Shown here in pieces: positions 23,373 to 33,071 of a stretch of DNA of 64,000 bases; within the stretch, counting starts at the first letter, position 1; each line of letters starts with the position of its first letter. The translations under genes and the position numbers were made by a program. Source of the DNA: Saccharomyces mikatae IFO 1815 (Eukaryota; Ascomycota; Saccharomycetes; Saccharomycetales; Saccharomycetaceae); NCBI RefSeq assembly GCF_947241705.1, contig NC_079266.1:434001-498000 (forward strand), given 5' to 3'. Below the pieces are notes generated by a model. It did no database searches and had not been told where the DNA came from. It saw nothing but the letters and a program-made list of their open reading frames with translations.

Positions 23373-26075
23373 TTATAATTTTGATTTTGCTTGCGATAGT
23401 TTTATGGCAGCATTATCCAAGACGACAACGTTTTTTGTCATATCAATTGTCTGGAAGATAACAACTTCACCTTGTTTCCAAGCTTTGACTTTTAGCGTAT
23501 CACCCGGAAACACTACGTTGGTAAACCTCACTTTCAACTCTTCATATGGGCCATAATGTTCAAATAATGCCTTCGCACTAACACCCAAAGTACAAAGACC
23601 ATGTAAGATTGGCGCAGGGAATTTGACTGCTTTGGCTAACGTAGGATCGATATGCAAAGGGTTAAAATCTCCAGACAATCTGTACAATGCGGCTTGGTCT
23701 TTATTTGTGGAAATTTCGATCTCAAAATCAGGTGCCTTTTCAGATGGTGCATCGAATCGTTGGATAGCAAATTTTGCCCTATCCCCATCCGTTATCTGCT
23801 TTTTCTGAGGTACATGTGCACCTCTAATGAAAAATGATCCCTCATTATAAGCTATGAGTTTCTTAGTTTTGGTGTCATAAGTTTCGAAGCCACCAACTAC
23901 TAAAGCAGCTCTACCATTCTTGTCAAGAACTTGTAAAGGTTTAGCAACTGTTTTCAACGTTCCATTACTTGGTAACTTCGGTGTACAGAGTTTGAAGTAT
24001 TGCTCCCCATGCAATAACATTGCATAATTGAAATTATCAACTAAATTATCCATAGATAGTGTAGCAGTAGCTTGCATAAATGGAATGACGGCAAACGAGG
24101 GCAAAACTTGGAAGTTCGGATCATTTTCGTAGGTGTACTTAAGCTCCTTGCTCGTGCATCCAAGCCCTAGATTGTACAATATACAATCTTTAGTAGTATA
24201 CTTGAAAACTCCATCATTTGGTTCCTTTGAAGAATGCGCTTTCTGTACAGACTGCAAAATCGCCATAGAAGACTCCTCTGTAGAACTTGGATTGATAGTA
24301 CTACCACCGAAATCAGTTACATGGTTCCAATTCTCCTCAATTTCCTCTGGTTCAATAGTCTCTTTAACAGAGACATAACCAGTGCTTCTTTGCCATCTTG
24401 TTTGTCCGCACCAACCACCACCGACCTCGAATAATTGACCAGTCACCTTTTTACTAGCATACCTTTGTAATTCTTCGGATGCCAACAGAACAACAAGTGG
24501 GGAAACCTGAGATGCATCGAAGTGATTTGATAATTCCGTTTCCGAAAATATAGTCTTGGTCATAGCAGTTTCGGCATGAGGAGCAATAACATTGACGATA
24601 ATTCCTCTCTTGGCACCTTCCAATGCAATAGTTCTACTAAAGCCTAAAATAGCAGCCTTTGCAGCAGCATAATTAGCTTGTCCAAAATTACCATATATTC
24701 CTGAGGTAGATGTAGTGTTGATAATAAATCCAGACTTCTGTTTTGTGAATATTGGCCATACTGCCTTCGACAGCGCAAACGTTGAGAAAAGATGAACTTT
24801 CAGGACAGCAAACCATTCTTCATCCTTCATTTTCAAGAATGACCTGTCACGCAAGATACCGGCATTATTGACCAAAATGTCCACTCTCTTAAATTTCTCT
24901 GTCGCAGTATCGATAATACTTTGCGCTTCAGTTACTACGTCATGAGTGTCCGAAATGGCTGTACCCTCACCGTACAATTTATTGATCTCTTCAACAACTG
25001 AAAATGGATTCTTAATATCATTCACGACCACTTTTGCACCGTAACGTGCAAACCAAAGGGCGTGTGACTTCCCAAGGCCACCCCCTGCACCTGTAATTAT
25101 CACGACTTTATCACGAAGCGAATTGATTTTCACTAAGCCTTGATCATTTGAAGGTAATTTTTTGGCTTTCGCGATCAAATCATTATAATCTGAAAGTTGG
25201 TCTGGATGTTGCGTTTTGTTAAACGGCTTATCCTTAAAATCTGTAATATCCTTCCATTTACATAAAATTGATTCAGGCGTGTATGTCTTAGGGTCTGGTT
25301 TGAAAATCTGTCCAGAGGATCTTTCCCATCTGAGCTGCCCAAAGAATCCAGCGGCTAATTCAAAAATAGAGTTCGACACCTTTGTACTTTCATGTGTTAA
25401 ATAGAGTACTAAAGGAACAATTTTTTCTGGTCCTAATTGCTTTAAAATATGTGGTGGTAAAACGTTTTCCGTCATACGTGATCTAGCTAATGGTGCAATC
25501 GAATTAACATTAATGTTGTATTTGGCACCCTCTTTCGCTAGGGTTTCAGCCAAACCAACCAATCCCATTTTAGCTGCTGAATAATTAGCTTGACCAAAGT
25601 TTCCGAATAAACCAGCCGGGGAGGCAGTGTTAATAATTCTACCAAACTTCTGAGAGCGCATATAAGGCCATGCAGCCCGTGATAGTTTATAGCCGCCAGT
25701 TAGATGAACATCTACTACAGATGCAAACTCACGTTCTGTCATCTTTGCAAATGATACATCTCGTAGTATTCCAGCATTGTTGATTAACACATCAACCCTG
25801 CCAAATTCTTTTATAGCAGTTTCAATTATTCTTTCTCCGTTTTCATTAACAGAATCGTAATTTGCTACAGCTAGACCTCCAGCTTTTTTGATTTCATTTA
25901 CTACCAAATCTGCAGCTCGAGAGTTATGGCCTGAACCACCCAAAGTGCCACCTAAATCATTAACAACCACTCTTGCACCTCTACTTGCGTAAGCTAGTGC
26001 ATAAACTTTACCCAGACCACCTCCAGCTCCCGTAATTACAACAACCCTATTATTAAAGGATAATTTTTCAGACAT
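23373..26075 (-). CDS. FOX2: Fox2, peroxisomal multifunctional beta-oxidation enzyme
   Basis: Peroxisomal enzyme with 2-enoyl-CoA hydratase 2 and (3R)-3-hydroxyacyl-CoA dehydrogenase activities, steps two and three of fatty-acid beta-oxidation. 900 residues, the known length. There are two short-chain dehydrogenase domains in tandem: the first with TGAGGGLGK at 15-23 and the catalytic YSAAK near 165, the second with the same nucleotide motif near 328 and YAAAK downstream. The C-terminal hydratase 2 (MaoC hot-dog) domain is about 610-900, with the DFNPLHIDP active-site motif. It ends in SKL, a perfect type 1 peroxisomal targeting signal. Two oleate response elements lie upstream. Confidence 0.99.
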   Translation of the reverse strand: MSEKLSFNNRVVVITGAGGGLGKVYALAYASRGARVVVNDLGGTLGGSGHNSRAADLVVNEIKKAGGLAVANYDSVNENGERIIETAIKEFGRVDVLINNAGILRDVSFAKMTEREFASVVDVHLTGGYKLSRAAWPYMRSQKFGRIINTASPAGLFGNFGQANYSAAKMGLVGLAETLAKEGAKYNINVNSIAPLARSRMTENVLPPHILKQLGPEKIVPLVLYLTHESTKVSNSIFELAAGFFGQLRWERSSGQIFKPDPKTYTPESILCKWKDITDFKDKPFNKTQHPDQLSDYNDLIAKAKKLPSNDQGLVKINSLRDKVVIITGAGGGLGKSHALWFARYGAKVVVNDIKNPFSVVEEINKLYGEGTAISDTHDVVTEAQSIIDTATEKFKRVDILVNNAGILRDRSFLKMKDEEWFAVLKVHLFSTFALSKAVWPIFTKQKSGFIINTTSTSGIYGNFGQANYAAAKAAILGFSRTIALEGAKRGIIVNVIAPHAETAMTKTIFSETELSNHFDASQVSPLVVLLASEELQRYASKKVTGQLFEVGGGWCGQTRWQRSTGYVSVKETIEPEEIEENWNHVTDFGGSTINPSSTEESSMAILQSVQKAHSSKEPNDGVFKYTTKDCILYNLGLGCTSKELKYTYENDPNFQVLPSFAVIPFMQATATLSMDNLVDNFNYAMLLHGEQYFKLCTPKLPSNGTLKTVAKPLQVLDKNGRAALVVGGFETYDTKTKKLIAYNEGSFFIRGAHVPQKKQITDGDRAKFAIQRFDAPSEKAPDFEIEISTNKDQAALYRLSGDFNPLHIDPTLAKAVKFPAPILHGLCTLGVSAKALFEHYGPYEELKVRFTNVVFPGDTLKVKAWKQGEVVIFQTIDMTKNVVVLDNAAIKLSQAKSKL

Positions 26076-26320
26076 CGCTTATATCAAATAAAAAACTTAA
26101 CTAAATATCTGCTTGTTTTTGTAAATATACCTACTCTTATTAAATGGGCTGATATATCTTTTACGCCAAGAAGTGAAACAGTCAAACACTACTTGTTTTA
26201 TAACTTCTTTGCTTCAACGTCCTTATTTTTTTTACCCCATCCTTTTTTGCTTTTTTGTTGGCATTGATCTCCGTTGGAGTAGAAAATTGCAAATAACCGC
26301 CGAGAGTTCTAGTAAGGATA

Positions 26321-26342
26321 CGGCGTTAACCTTTGCTCGCCG
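26321..26342. promoter_or_regulatory. oleate response element 1 of FOX2
   Basis: Fits CGG-N3-TNA-N10-CCG exactly, the Oaf1/Pip2 oleate response element, about 246 bp upstream of the FOX2 start. Its half sites are CGGCGTTAA and the closing CCG. Confidence 0.85.
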
Positions 26343-26350
26343 ATCAATTT

Positions 26351-26373
26351 CGGACTTAAAGTTGATTCTTCCG
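26351..26373. promoter_or_regulatory. oleate response element 2 of FOX2
   Basis: A second exact match, CGG-N3-TNA-N11-CCG, starting 8 bp after the first. Half sites are CGGACTTAA and the closing CCG. Confidence 0.8.
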
Positions 26374-26832
26374 GAATCACACAAAAAGAAAGGATTCAAT
26401 TCTCAAAACGACAAAAGCTTTAGATGAGGTGATTACTGACTGACCTATTGAGGAATCAGGAAGCTCTTTTGTTATTCAAGATAATGATTGTACCGAAAGG
26501 CGGGATAATCGGATGGGAAATTGTTCTTTTGCAGAAAAGTAAATAAACTCAAAGTACATAGTTGCAGACAAAATAATAAATAAGAGAGAATGAAACAGTG
26601 AAAACTTGTTAGAAATCTTAAAATAAGCTAAGTTCAAGTTATCATACTAATAAACTTTCATGACGTTACTCAAAAGAATAGAAAATATATAGATTTAGGT
26701 TAATTAAATTTTTCCTTTCACTTGAGGAGCTTTTGTCAAAATGTTAAGAAAACTTCAAACTTAAAATCAAATCTTCTTCTTCTATGTGCTCATCTATATA
26801 ATTCTTCCGTGACATCCTAATGTTATTATAAG
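26374..26832. other. intergenic spacer upstream of FOX2
   Basis: About 460 bp of AT-rich sequence between the FOX2 control sites and the first LTR relic; nothing recognised. Confidence 0.5.
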
Positions 26833-26870
26833 TGAGATTGAGCAATTTTGGGATAATTGTTAGAATTTCT
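26833..26870 (-). mobile_element. delta LTR end fragment (Ty1/Ty2 type), fossil
   Basis: A short stretch resembling the terminal part of a delta LTR in inverted orientation (TGAGA start, then a GGGATAATTGTTAGAATT-like run). A small old relic; family assignment from memory. Confidence 0.45.
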
Positions 26871-26944
26871 CTTCGAAACTTTGGAAAAAACGAAAGGAAG
26901 CAACTTTTTAAAATAAAAAATGTTCGAATGGTGACTTATTATTC

Positions 26945-27277
26945 TGTTAGAATAAAAATCGACTATGATCTATCAACTAGTAGTCATACTACTAGTACTC
27001 TATCATATACGGTGTTAGAAAATGGTATAAGTTATTAGAAGCTGTCATCGAATTCGTGTAAGCTGAAACGCAAGGAATGATGGTGTAATAGGATGATGCA
27101 TATCAACGTATAAAACAAGAAAACAAAATATACACATTACTATGTGAAATTTTCGGTTCCCTTTTGTAGATTCTTGTATCCTGAAGGAGAGATTTTAGCA
27201 TATTTTGTATACATAATAATATTGCCTATATCAACAATGGAATCCAAACAATTATTCGGGAATTCATCTGTCTCTCA
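26945..27277 (+). mobile_element. solo delta LTR (Ty1/Ty2 family), fossil
   Basis: A 333-bp solo LTR from TGTTAGAATAAAAATC to TCTCA. It contains the delta landmarks CATATACGGTGTTAGAA and AGCTGAAACGCAAGG. No internal domain remains and I see no clear target-site duplication. Clearly diverged from modern delta, so probably old. It lies about 480 bp upstream of a tRNA gene, the usual Ty1 target zone. Confidence 0.88.
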
Positions 27278-27347
27278 GTTTTATATACTTCTAGTATATA
27301 ATTAAAGGAGATTTGATTTTACTTTTAATCAGTACTACAACTCAACT

Positions 27348-27639
27348 TGTTGGAATAAGTAATTACAAATATATATTCATTCGTATAAATTGGATTAGGC
27401 AAATTCTAATAATAGAATTTACTGCAATAGTAAAATAAAGATCTATTAATTGACCAAAACTTAACATCTAAGAAGATGAGATATCACCAAAGTCTTATCA
27501 TCAATGTTCCAAGTTATGTCTGAACCATTGGGTTTCATATAACCAATCAGCGTGTGTTTTATATACCTCTCTTATATAACTTAAGAAAGAACGACTTATT
27601 CTTAATTATTACAACTTACAAAACTACTATTTATCAACA
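27348..27639 (+). mobile_element. solo tau-like LTR (Ty4/Tsu4-type), fossil
   Basis: A TG...CA element of 292 bp, starting TGTTGGAATAAGTAATTAC and ending ATTTATCAACA. It is homologous to the two tau-like copies at 60113 and 60677, sharing AAAGATCTATTAATTG, CCAATCAGCGTGTGTTTT and the terminal segment. It ends 113 bp upstream of tRNA-Leu. Ty4-family assignment (tau, or its relative Tsu4) is tentative; shared repeats and termini are seen directly. Confidence 0.7.
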
Positions 27640-27752
27640 CAACCACTAATTATCACCGACTAGTAATTTTTCTTTGGTATTTTTGATTTACTTAGTCTTT
27701 ATAGTTTAAGAAACTGGATTTAATTCAAAAGCTGTATTTCCAACAATTATAT

Positions 27753-27869
27753 GGTTGTTTGGCCGAGCGGTCTAAGGCGCCTGATTCAAGATAAAACATC
27801 TTGACCGCAGTTAACTGTGGGAATACTCAGGTATCGTAAGATGCAAGAGTTCGAATCTCTTAGCAACCA
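27753..27869 (+). tRNA. tL(CAA)K: tRNA-Leu(CAA), intron-containing
   Basis: Full cloverleaf. The acceptor stem GGTTGTT pairs with AGCAACC with discriminator A. The D arm is GCCGAGCGGTCTAAGGC, the anticodon CAA is at 27787-27789, there is a long variable arm, and the T arm is AGAGTTCGAATCTCT. The 35-nt intron at 27791-27825 sits one base 3' of the anticodon; its CTTGA can pair with the anticodon region, as known for this tRNA. A T-run terminator follows at 27873. It matches the known tL(CAA)K position between FOX2 and TOF2. Confidence 0.98.
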
Positions 27870-28105
27870 ATTATTTTTTTTGCGGGACTTATAGTCCAGA
27901 ATGCTTAAAGAGGTAACAAATTACTAAAGTCCATTACAATTATATATAAAATGTCAACATTGAACTATCAGCTCTCTTGCGCTGACATCTCCTTGAAATT
28001 TCAAACATGATTCCATGTCATTTCATAATATTCTTTAAAAAAACACTACATTCTTTTGTCAACAATACTTAAGGTGATTTCAAATTTCTCTTCATAATAA
28101 TTTAC

Positions 28106-30361
28106 TTATTCATCAAATTCATCGCTCTCAACATACGTAGGTGTTTGATATTTGTTTGAACTTGCTTCATTCCCGTCTAAATCTAGCATAAGTTGGTCAC
28201 TAGAGCTTCCAGTCGATTCATGACCTGTCCTGAAGTTAATTTTTTTCACTTGTACGTTCCTTGAGTTAGAATTATCGTCCGAATCATCTGAGGAGGAGCT
28301 CTCTGACAAGGATTCGAGCGAACCTGAAGAAGATGAGGAGGATGAAGAATGTGACTTTGCAATTTTAACTTTTTTGAACTGCGGTGGCATTGCTCGGCCA
28401 TTTTCTTTTTCTCCTGGTGTTGATCCCTTCATAGTCACCTTATGTGAGTTTTGCGTCTGTCGTGCGCTATTAGAGATTGCCTCCATTTCTTCTTTAGGAT
28501 TAGCAACAGTATCTCTCTTCAACTTAACTACTTTTATGGTCGAATTTGTGTTTAGCGATTTCCCAGTGTTTGCAAAAATATCTTTCAAAGATTTATTTTC
28601 CATATTCTTTTTCCTTCTAAATTCTATAATTTTTGATTCAACACCATCAATTTTTCGCTTCACCGTTATTCTTCCGACCTTTGCAATTTGACCAAGGGAA
28701 TCAACACCATGAAGACCATTAGGATGCTTGGTATCCAGACGAACAATACCTGAATTTTTAGACGTGACATTAAGTTTTGTCCTTGGAGCACAATTTTTAA
28801 AGCGTGATTCCGTGATAGTGTTATTTCTTAGAGTCTCAGTTTCCTTATAAGGTTTAAACTTATTTAGTTTCCGGATAGTGTCTTTTATCTTTACCCCTTT
28901 CTTATTTAACTTAGATGAGGCATCGCTCAATGATTTAACAGGGAACTCATTCTCGACAAGGCGGAATAAGTCCTCCTTACCTTTATTTCGATATAAACTG
29001 TTGTTAGAATAAAAGGAGGGATAAATAGCACTTTTGGTAGTCTGGGTACTTTGTACTGCATCTTCGATATCACTATTGAAGGAAACGCCATCGAAATCAG
29101 AATTAATATCCCGAAAACCCACCAAAGCCTTCTTGGAACTGTTCACAAAAGAATCTACGTGATCGTTATCCGTATTATTAAAGTCTTCTTCATCTGAAAA
29201 TGTTTCTATTCTTCTATAATTTTCACTTCTATTTTTGTCATCCAATCGAAGATCCTCACTTTTTTTGTTTTGAACTTTAGTCTCTAAAGAGCTCTTCCTA
29301 GCGCTGTAGACCGCGCTAGAAGTGTTGTGATCTTGCGTATGCATATCAGAATTCGTAATAGAAGTAGTGCTCAATTGGAAATCGGTATCAATTGAATCAT
29401 ACGAAATCTGCGAGGAATTTTCACTTGGGAGCTCAAAAGCAGGCTTTTCTGAAGAATTGCGTACGTTATCTGGGTTTATCACTTCATGTAACTTGGAGCC
29501 ATCTTTTTTCTGTTCCTCAACAGATATTGAGGGCATATTTTCTTTATCACTATCACCTTCGTATATATCAGGCTCTCTCTTTGCATGGTTACGATCTTGT
29601 GGATACTTGTTTATATCAGAAGCAATTAATATCGGGGGAGGTCGTATGGAACCATTTCCCTTATTCAGTGCATCATGCTTGCTTGCAAGCGGTAAAATTT
29701 CATTCATTAGAGGCGTTGAGACCCTTGACTTATTGGTAAACTTTTTCTTGAACGAGTTTTTGGTTACTAAGTGGATAGCATCCTTTTTTGTTTTAGAAGA
29801 TACGCCTTCATTAACCATAGATTCTACGGATAACCTGTTATTCGGCCGTTTTCGTTGTCTTGCTAACTGTAATAATGAAATATGCTTATTTTTACTCCAA
29901 TCTAATTCATCTTTCAAAATTACTAAAACGACACCATCACTTTCAAATACATCTTTTATTATAAATTGAGAGTCCAAATCACAACCGTGTCTATCTCGTA
30001 AAGACATGATTTCGATAGGCTCGTTGAAATATGGATAAAGTTTATCAAATTTGAGTAAAATTTCATTTGATAGATCTAAAAGTGTATTGTTACCGTTTGT
30101 GAAATGTAGAAACTTTTTACAATTCGGGAGGTGATTGAGAAAAGAATTGTTATTGCTTGCTTGAATAGCTTTTTGTGAAGATGAGTTCGCAGCGAAAGAG
30201 TTTCTATCGTTATTGTCACTGCTATTCATGATTATATTTTCATTATACTGAAGCATAGGAAATGCTGATTGTGAGATATCACTTATATTCATATTGGCGT
30301 CGAGAAATGTAATGGCATCTTGGGCAGTTGGCGGCACGAGTACAATTTGCAACCTCCACAT
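28106..30361 (-). CDS. TOF2: Tof2, nucleolar rDNA silencing and Cdc14-regulating protein
   Basis: Nucleolar protein, paralogue of Net1, that binds Fob1 at the rDNA replication fork barrier, helps recruit cohibin and condensin, and stimulates Cdc14. 751 residues (about 771 in S. cerevisiae). The N-terminal conserved region is at about 1-160 (MWRLQIVLVPP; NCKKFLHFTNGNNTLLDLSNEIL; DRHGCDLDSQFIIKDVF). The rest is long, disordered, Ser/Asn/Lys-rich and evidently fast evolving. Near the C terminus a polyserine/acidic block (SSSSSSSSGSLESLSESSSS, then DDSDD) is a likely casein kinase 2 target. Identified by the conserved N terminus and by position. Confidence 0.95.
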   Translation of the reverse strand: MWRLQIVLVPPTAQDAITFLDANMNISDISQSAFPMLQYNENIIMNSSDNNDRNSFAANSSSQKAIQASNNNSFLNHLPNCKKFLHFTNGNNTLLDLSNEILLKFDKLYPYFNEPIEIMSLRDRHGCDLDSQFIIKDVFESDGVVLVILKDELDWSKNKHISLLQLARQRKRPNNRLSVESMVNEGVSSKTKKDAIHLVTKNSFKKKFTNKSRVSTPLMNEILPLASKHDALNKGNGSIRPPPILIASDINKYPQDRNHAKREPDIYEGDSDKENMPSISVEEQKKDGSKLHEVINPDNVRNSSEKPAFELPSENSSQISYDSIDTDFQLSTTSITNSDMHTQDHNTSSAVYSARKSSLETKVQNKKSEDLRLDDKNRSENYRRIETFSDEEDFNNTDNDHVDSFVNSSKKALVGFRDINSDFDGVSFNSDIEDAVQSTQTTKSAIYPSFYSNNSLYRNKGKEDLFRLVENEFPVKSLSDASSKLNKKGVKIKDTIRKLNKFKPYKETETLRNNTITESRFKNCAPRTKLNVTSKNSGIVRLDTKHPNGLHGVDSLGQIAKVGRITVKRKIDGVESKIIEFRRKKNMENKSLKDIFANTGKSLNTNSTIKVVKLKRDTVANPKEEMEAISNSARQTQNSHKVTMKGSTPGEKENGRAMPPQFKKVKIAKSHSSSSSSSSGSLESLSESSSSDDSDDNSNSRNVQVKKINFRTGHESTGSSSDQLMLDLDGNEASSNKYQTPTYVESDEFDE

Positions 30362-30764
30362 TTTTAGTATTTACCTCTCTGAACCAGCCACCAAAGGAAA
30401 GCAAAAAAGGTTAGCAAAAGGGCGTGGCAAAATGCAGACGTATTTGTTAATTCTATAATAGGGTAGATAGTCAAACGACCTATTTTTCCTTAATTACAGT
30501 AAAAACCAATAAATAAACAAACAAGCAAGGCAGCCGAGGCCCATCATGCTTAAAATCTGAAGAATATGAAAAATTATATAATCACATCGTATGATGCGAT
30601 TTTCTCGTGACGCGCATGTAGCTATAAAAATAAATATACACACTTTCGTGATAAACTGAATGGTAATTTCTATATACATACGTACTTTTAAGCCTTTTTA
30701 TTTTTGTTCGTTTGATCCAATGGATATGTAAATGCTACGGAAAGATATGTTTCTTCCGAAATCG
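30362..30764. other. TOF2 promoter / YKR011C 3' region
   Basis: 403 bp. GACGCGCA near 30610 contains an MCB-like ACGCG about 250 bp upstream of TOF2; weak single match only. No gene seen. Confidence 0.5.
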
Positions 30765-31823
30765 TTAAAAAGATATTTTGCCGTTATTATGCGGACGATG
30801 ATTGTTTGTAGAATTCTTGGTAACTTTCTTTTTTTCTACAAGCTGAAACTTACGAGGCCTTTGTCTCGACCAGGCTTTCAAGTCAAAAGTTTCATAGTCT
30901 TCGGCCATCATTTTGAAATAGCTCTCGAAATTTGCCTTGATAAGATCATTTGTTGCGCTTGAATGCATGAAACTCGCGTTAGGCTTAGATGCAAGGTCTC
31001 TGTAGATGTAGTCTGTCGAAGCTGCTTCGTCATCGGTAATTAAAGAAGGCGACAGTGAGTTCATTGGAGAGAAATGTCTTGATTCGCTTTCCAGAGATGC
31101 AGAATGGCCATTGTTTGAACATGATTCCAAACTATTTTCCTTGAAATTTTGTTCTTGGACGTTATTTTTCTTTTTCATTGAGTCATGGTATTTTCTTACA
31201 GTTGCTGTCAAAAGTCGTTTATTTGATGAGACTTTAGTCTTTATGACAGCAATAGAGACAACGTTTTTGAAATTGTCGAAAACCTCCATATTGAACTGTT
31301 CATTTTTTTTTTTTTGCTTAGAGATGTTATGACATATTTTATCGTATTGAGACCAAAATTGTTCAACGTTTAGCTTCGATAGGTCCTCGCTCATTTTTTC
31401 TAGACAAAGTTGTAACCAACCCCGCTTTTCATAGTTTTTGAACCTTTGATCATTATGAAAAACCCCTTTCCAGGAAGTGTTTTTGACCAGGTTAGAATCG
31501 TTATCACTGTACAATAGGATGGACATCTTGTTCAATTGCCAGCGACCGTCTGATTTCCAAATAAAAAAAGTGTCATTTATTTCTTCATACTCAAGGATGT
31601 AGAAATGAGGATTACAGCCCGGCTTCAAATACGCCGGCGCACAATCTATTCTCAAATTCTCTGTTATGGTTTCTGAAGTCTTCAATTCAATCCCGTACAA
31701 CTCTTGAATAGAATGGATAAACTTGATAACTTGAGGTAGAGTGAGACCTTCCTTAATGCAGGTCAACTTAACACGTGGTTGTTCTTCACCGGCGTATAAG
31801 TAAACAGTTTCTAATTTAGACAT
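30765..31823 (-). CDS. YKR011C: YKR011C, uncharacterised protein
   Basis: 352 residues (about 353 in S. cerevisiae). The N-terminal 160 residues look globular (KLETVYLYAGEEQPRVKL, FYILEYEEINDTFFIWKS, DGRWQLNKMSILLYSD). The C-terminal half is charged and Ser/Asn-rich, ending in a basic tail (KKKVTKNSTNNHRPHNNGKI). No signal peptide or membrane segment. I recall only that the S. cerevisiae product is nuclear; no function can be given from sequence. Confidence 0.92.
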   Translation of the reverse strand: MSKLETVYLYAGEEQPRVKLTCIKEGLTLPQVIKFIHSIQELYGIELKTSETITENLRIDCAPAYLKPGCNPHFYILEYEEINDTFFIWKSDGRWQLNKMSILLYSDNDSNLVKNTSWKGVFHNDQRFKNYEKRGWLQLCLEKMSEDLSKLNVEQFWSQYDKICHNISKQKKKNEQFNMEVFDNFKNVVSIAVIKTKVSSNKRLLTATVRKYHDSMKKKNNVQEQNFKENSLESCSNNGHSASLESESRHFSPMNSLSPSLITDDEAASTDYIYRDLASKPNASFMHSSATNDLIKANFESYFKMMAEDYETFDLKAWSRQRPRKFQLVEKKKVTKNSTNNHRPHNNGKISF

Positions 31824-33071
31824 GGTTCGCTTCCCTTGCTCTCGATGTTTCTATCTTCCTTTTTGATAGGCTGCCTATATATTGGTAATTAACTGCGACA
31901 AAATATTAATCCTTTTCAGGCTGAATACTCTTTAATTAGAGCGGTTCCTTCTCAATATAAACTGTTATGCAGTTCTTAGGGGTGTGTTTTCATTTTTCTG
32001 GTCTTGTATTTTTAGCAGCACCTTGAAACGCCACTCATGTGCCAATTTTCCGGGTAACAATATATAGCCCAATCATATCATAGGAATGAAGACAGCAGAT
32101 TGTGTGACCATAGAATCCGCGAACACCACCTAAACATTAAATAGTTTTAAATGATAAACTATTGTGTAAGCCAGGCGCTATGAATTCTAAATGGAATGTG
32201 TTTCTTCGAATCGCACACACAAACTGGCAACTCACCAGAGATAGAAAGTAGCACAGAAAATAATACTTTCATATTCTCAGTGGCTACTTGATCATTAGGA
32301 AAGCTGTTCGACAGCGAGCCACAATTCTTGGCTGACCGTCTCGACCTCACTTCGTCATAATGCTGATTAGTACTAGTACTATCACTCGATTATATTCTGT
32401 TTTGGCTCGCCCTAAACATATTTCAGTCACCCATACTAATTCCTGTATCGGGTAAAAGAACGCACGTAATCAAACAGCGGATTTGGATGCTTCTAGCCTC
32501 GAGAAAAATCAGAATCAGCTCGCCCATTTGCCATCATCTTGTTCTTGCATTCATGCACATTCTTGTAATCCTGCAGAGATCACCCATCTGCATCTCATCG
32601 GTTCTCCCCACTCTGGAAATGTGCCTTAAGAACTTCTTTCCTCACCACACTACAAGGACTGCGCCATCTTCTCGATCGATCGCGAGATTTTCGCGAAAGT
32701 CGCGAAATGCCAAAAAAAAAACCAATCCAGCTGGGCTCACGAAAAAGTTTAAAAAAAAGAAAAAACACATCGCTAAAATGGACCCCGTTATGAAACGAAT
32801 GAGAGATCTGCTCACAGATCATCTTTCCTATAGCGGGAATAAACATGTGTGCCATTTGGTAAACATTTCGTGTATCTTCCGCATTTCTCTATGCGTAGTA
32901 AGTTTGAAACGTAGACGTCGTTCAAGGCAATTCTCTTGTACTTTGTATATATAAGCTTGTCGCAGAGTGTTACATATCGCTGTAATGATATTGTTGGCTC
33001 TAATATCATCGTTCCTCAAAACACCTCAGTAAGAAACAATACCACTCCTTTAATATAGCACGTTACAAAAA
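31824..33071. other. long PRY2 upstream region
   Basis: 1,248 bp shared by the divergent YKR011C and PRY2 genes. It holds an SBF-type site cluster (32689-32707) and a plus-strand open frame of 155 codons (32487-32954) that is probably not a gene. A TATA-like TTGTATATATAA lies around 32943. Confidence 0.6.
32689..32707. promoter_or_regulatory. SBF-type (SCB) site cluster upstream of PRY2
   Basis: CGCGAAA occurs at 32692-32698 and 32701-32707, and the first lies in a palindrome (TTTCGCGAAA) that gives a third copy on the other strand. SCB consensus is CRCGAAA. About 365 bp upstream of PRY2, consistent with cell-cycle control. Confidence 0.6.

Noticed and set aside
26173-26427. 84-codon frame upstream of FOX2
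   Set aside because: It overlaps the two oleate response elements and has no domain; regulatory DNA explains it better.
29367-29969. 200-codon plus-strand frame inside TOF2
   Set aside because: Antisense shadow of TOF2 codons; no ATG-context, domain or conservation argument.
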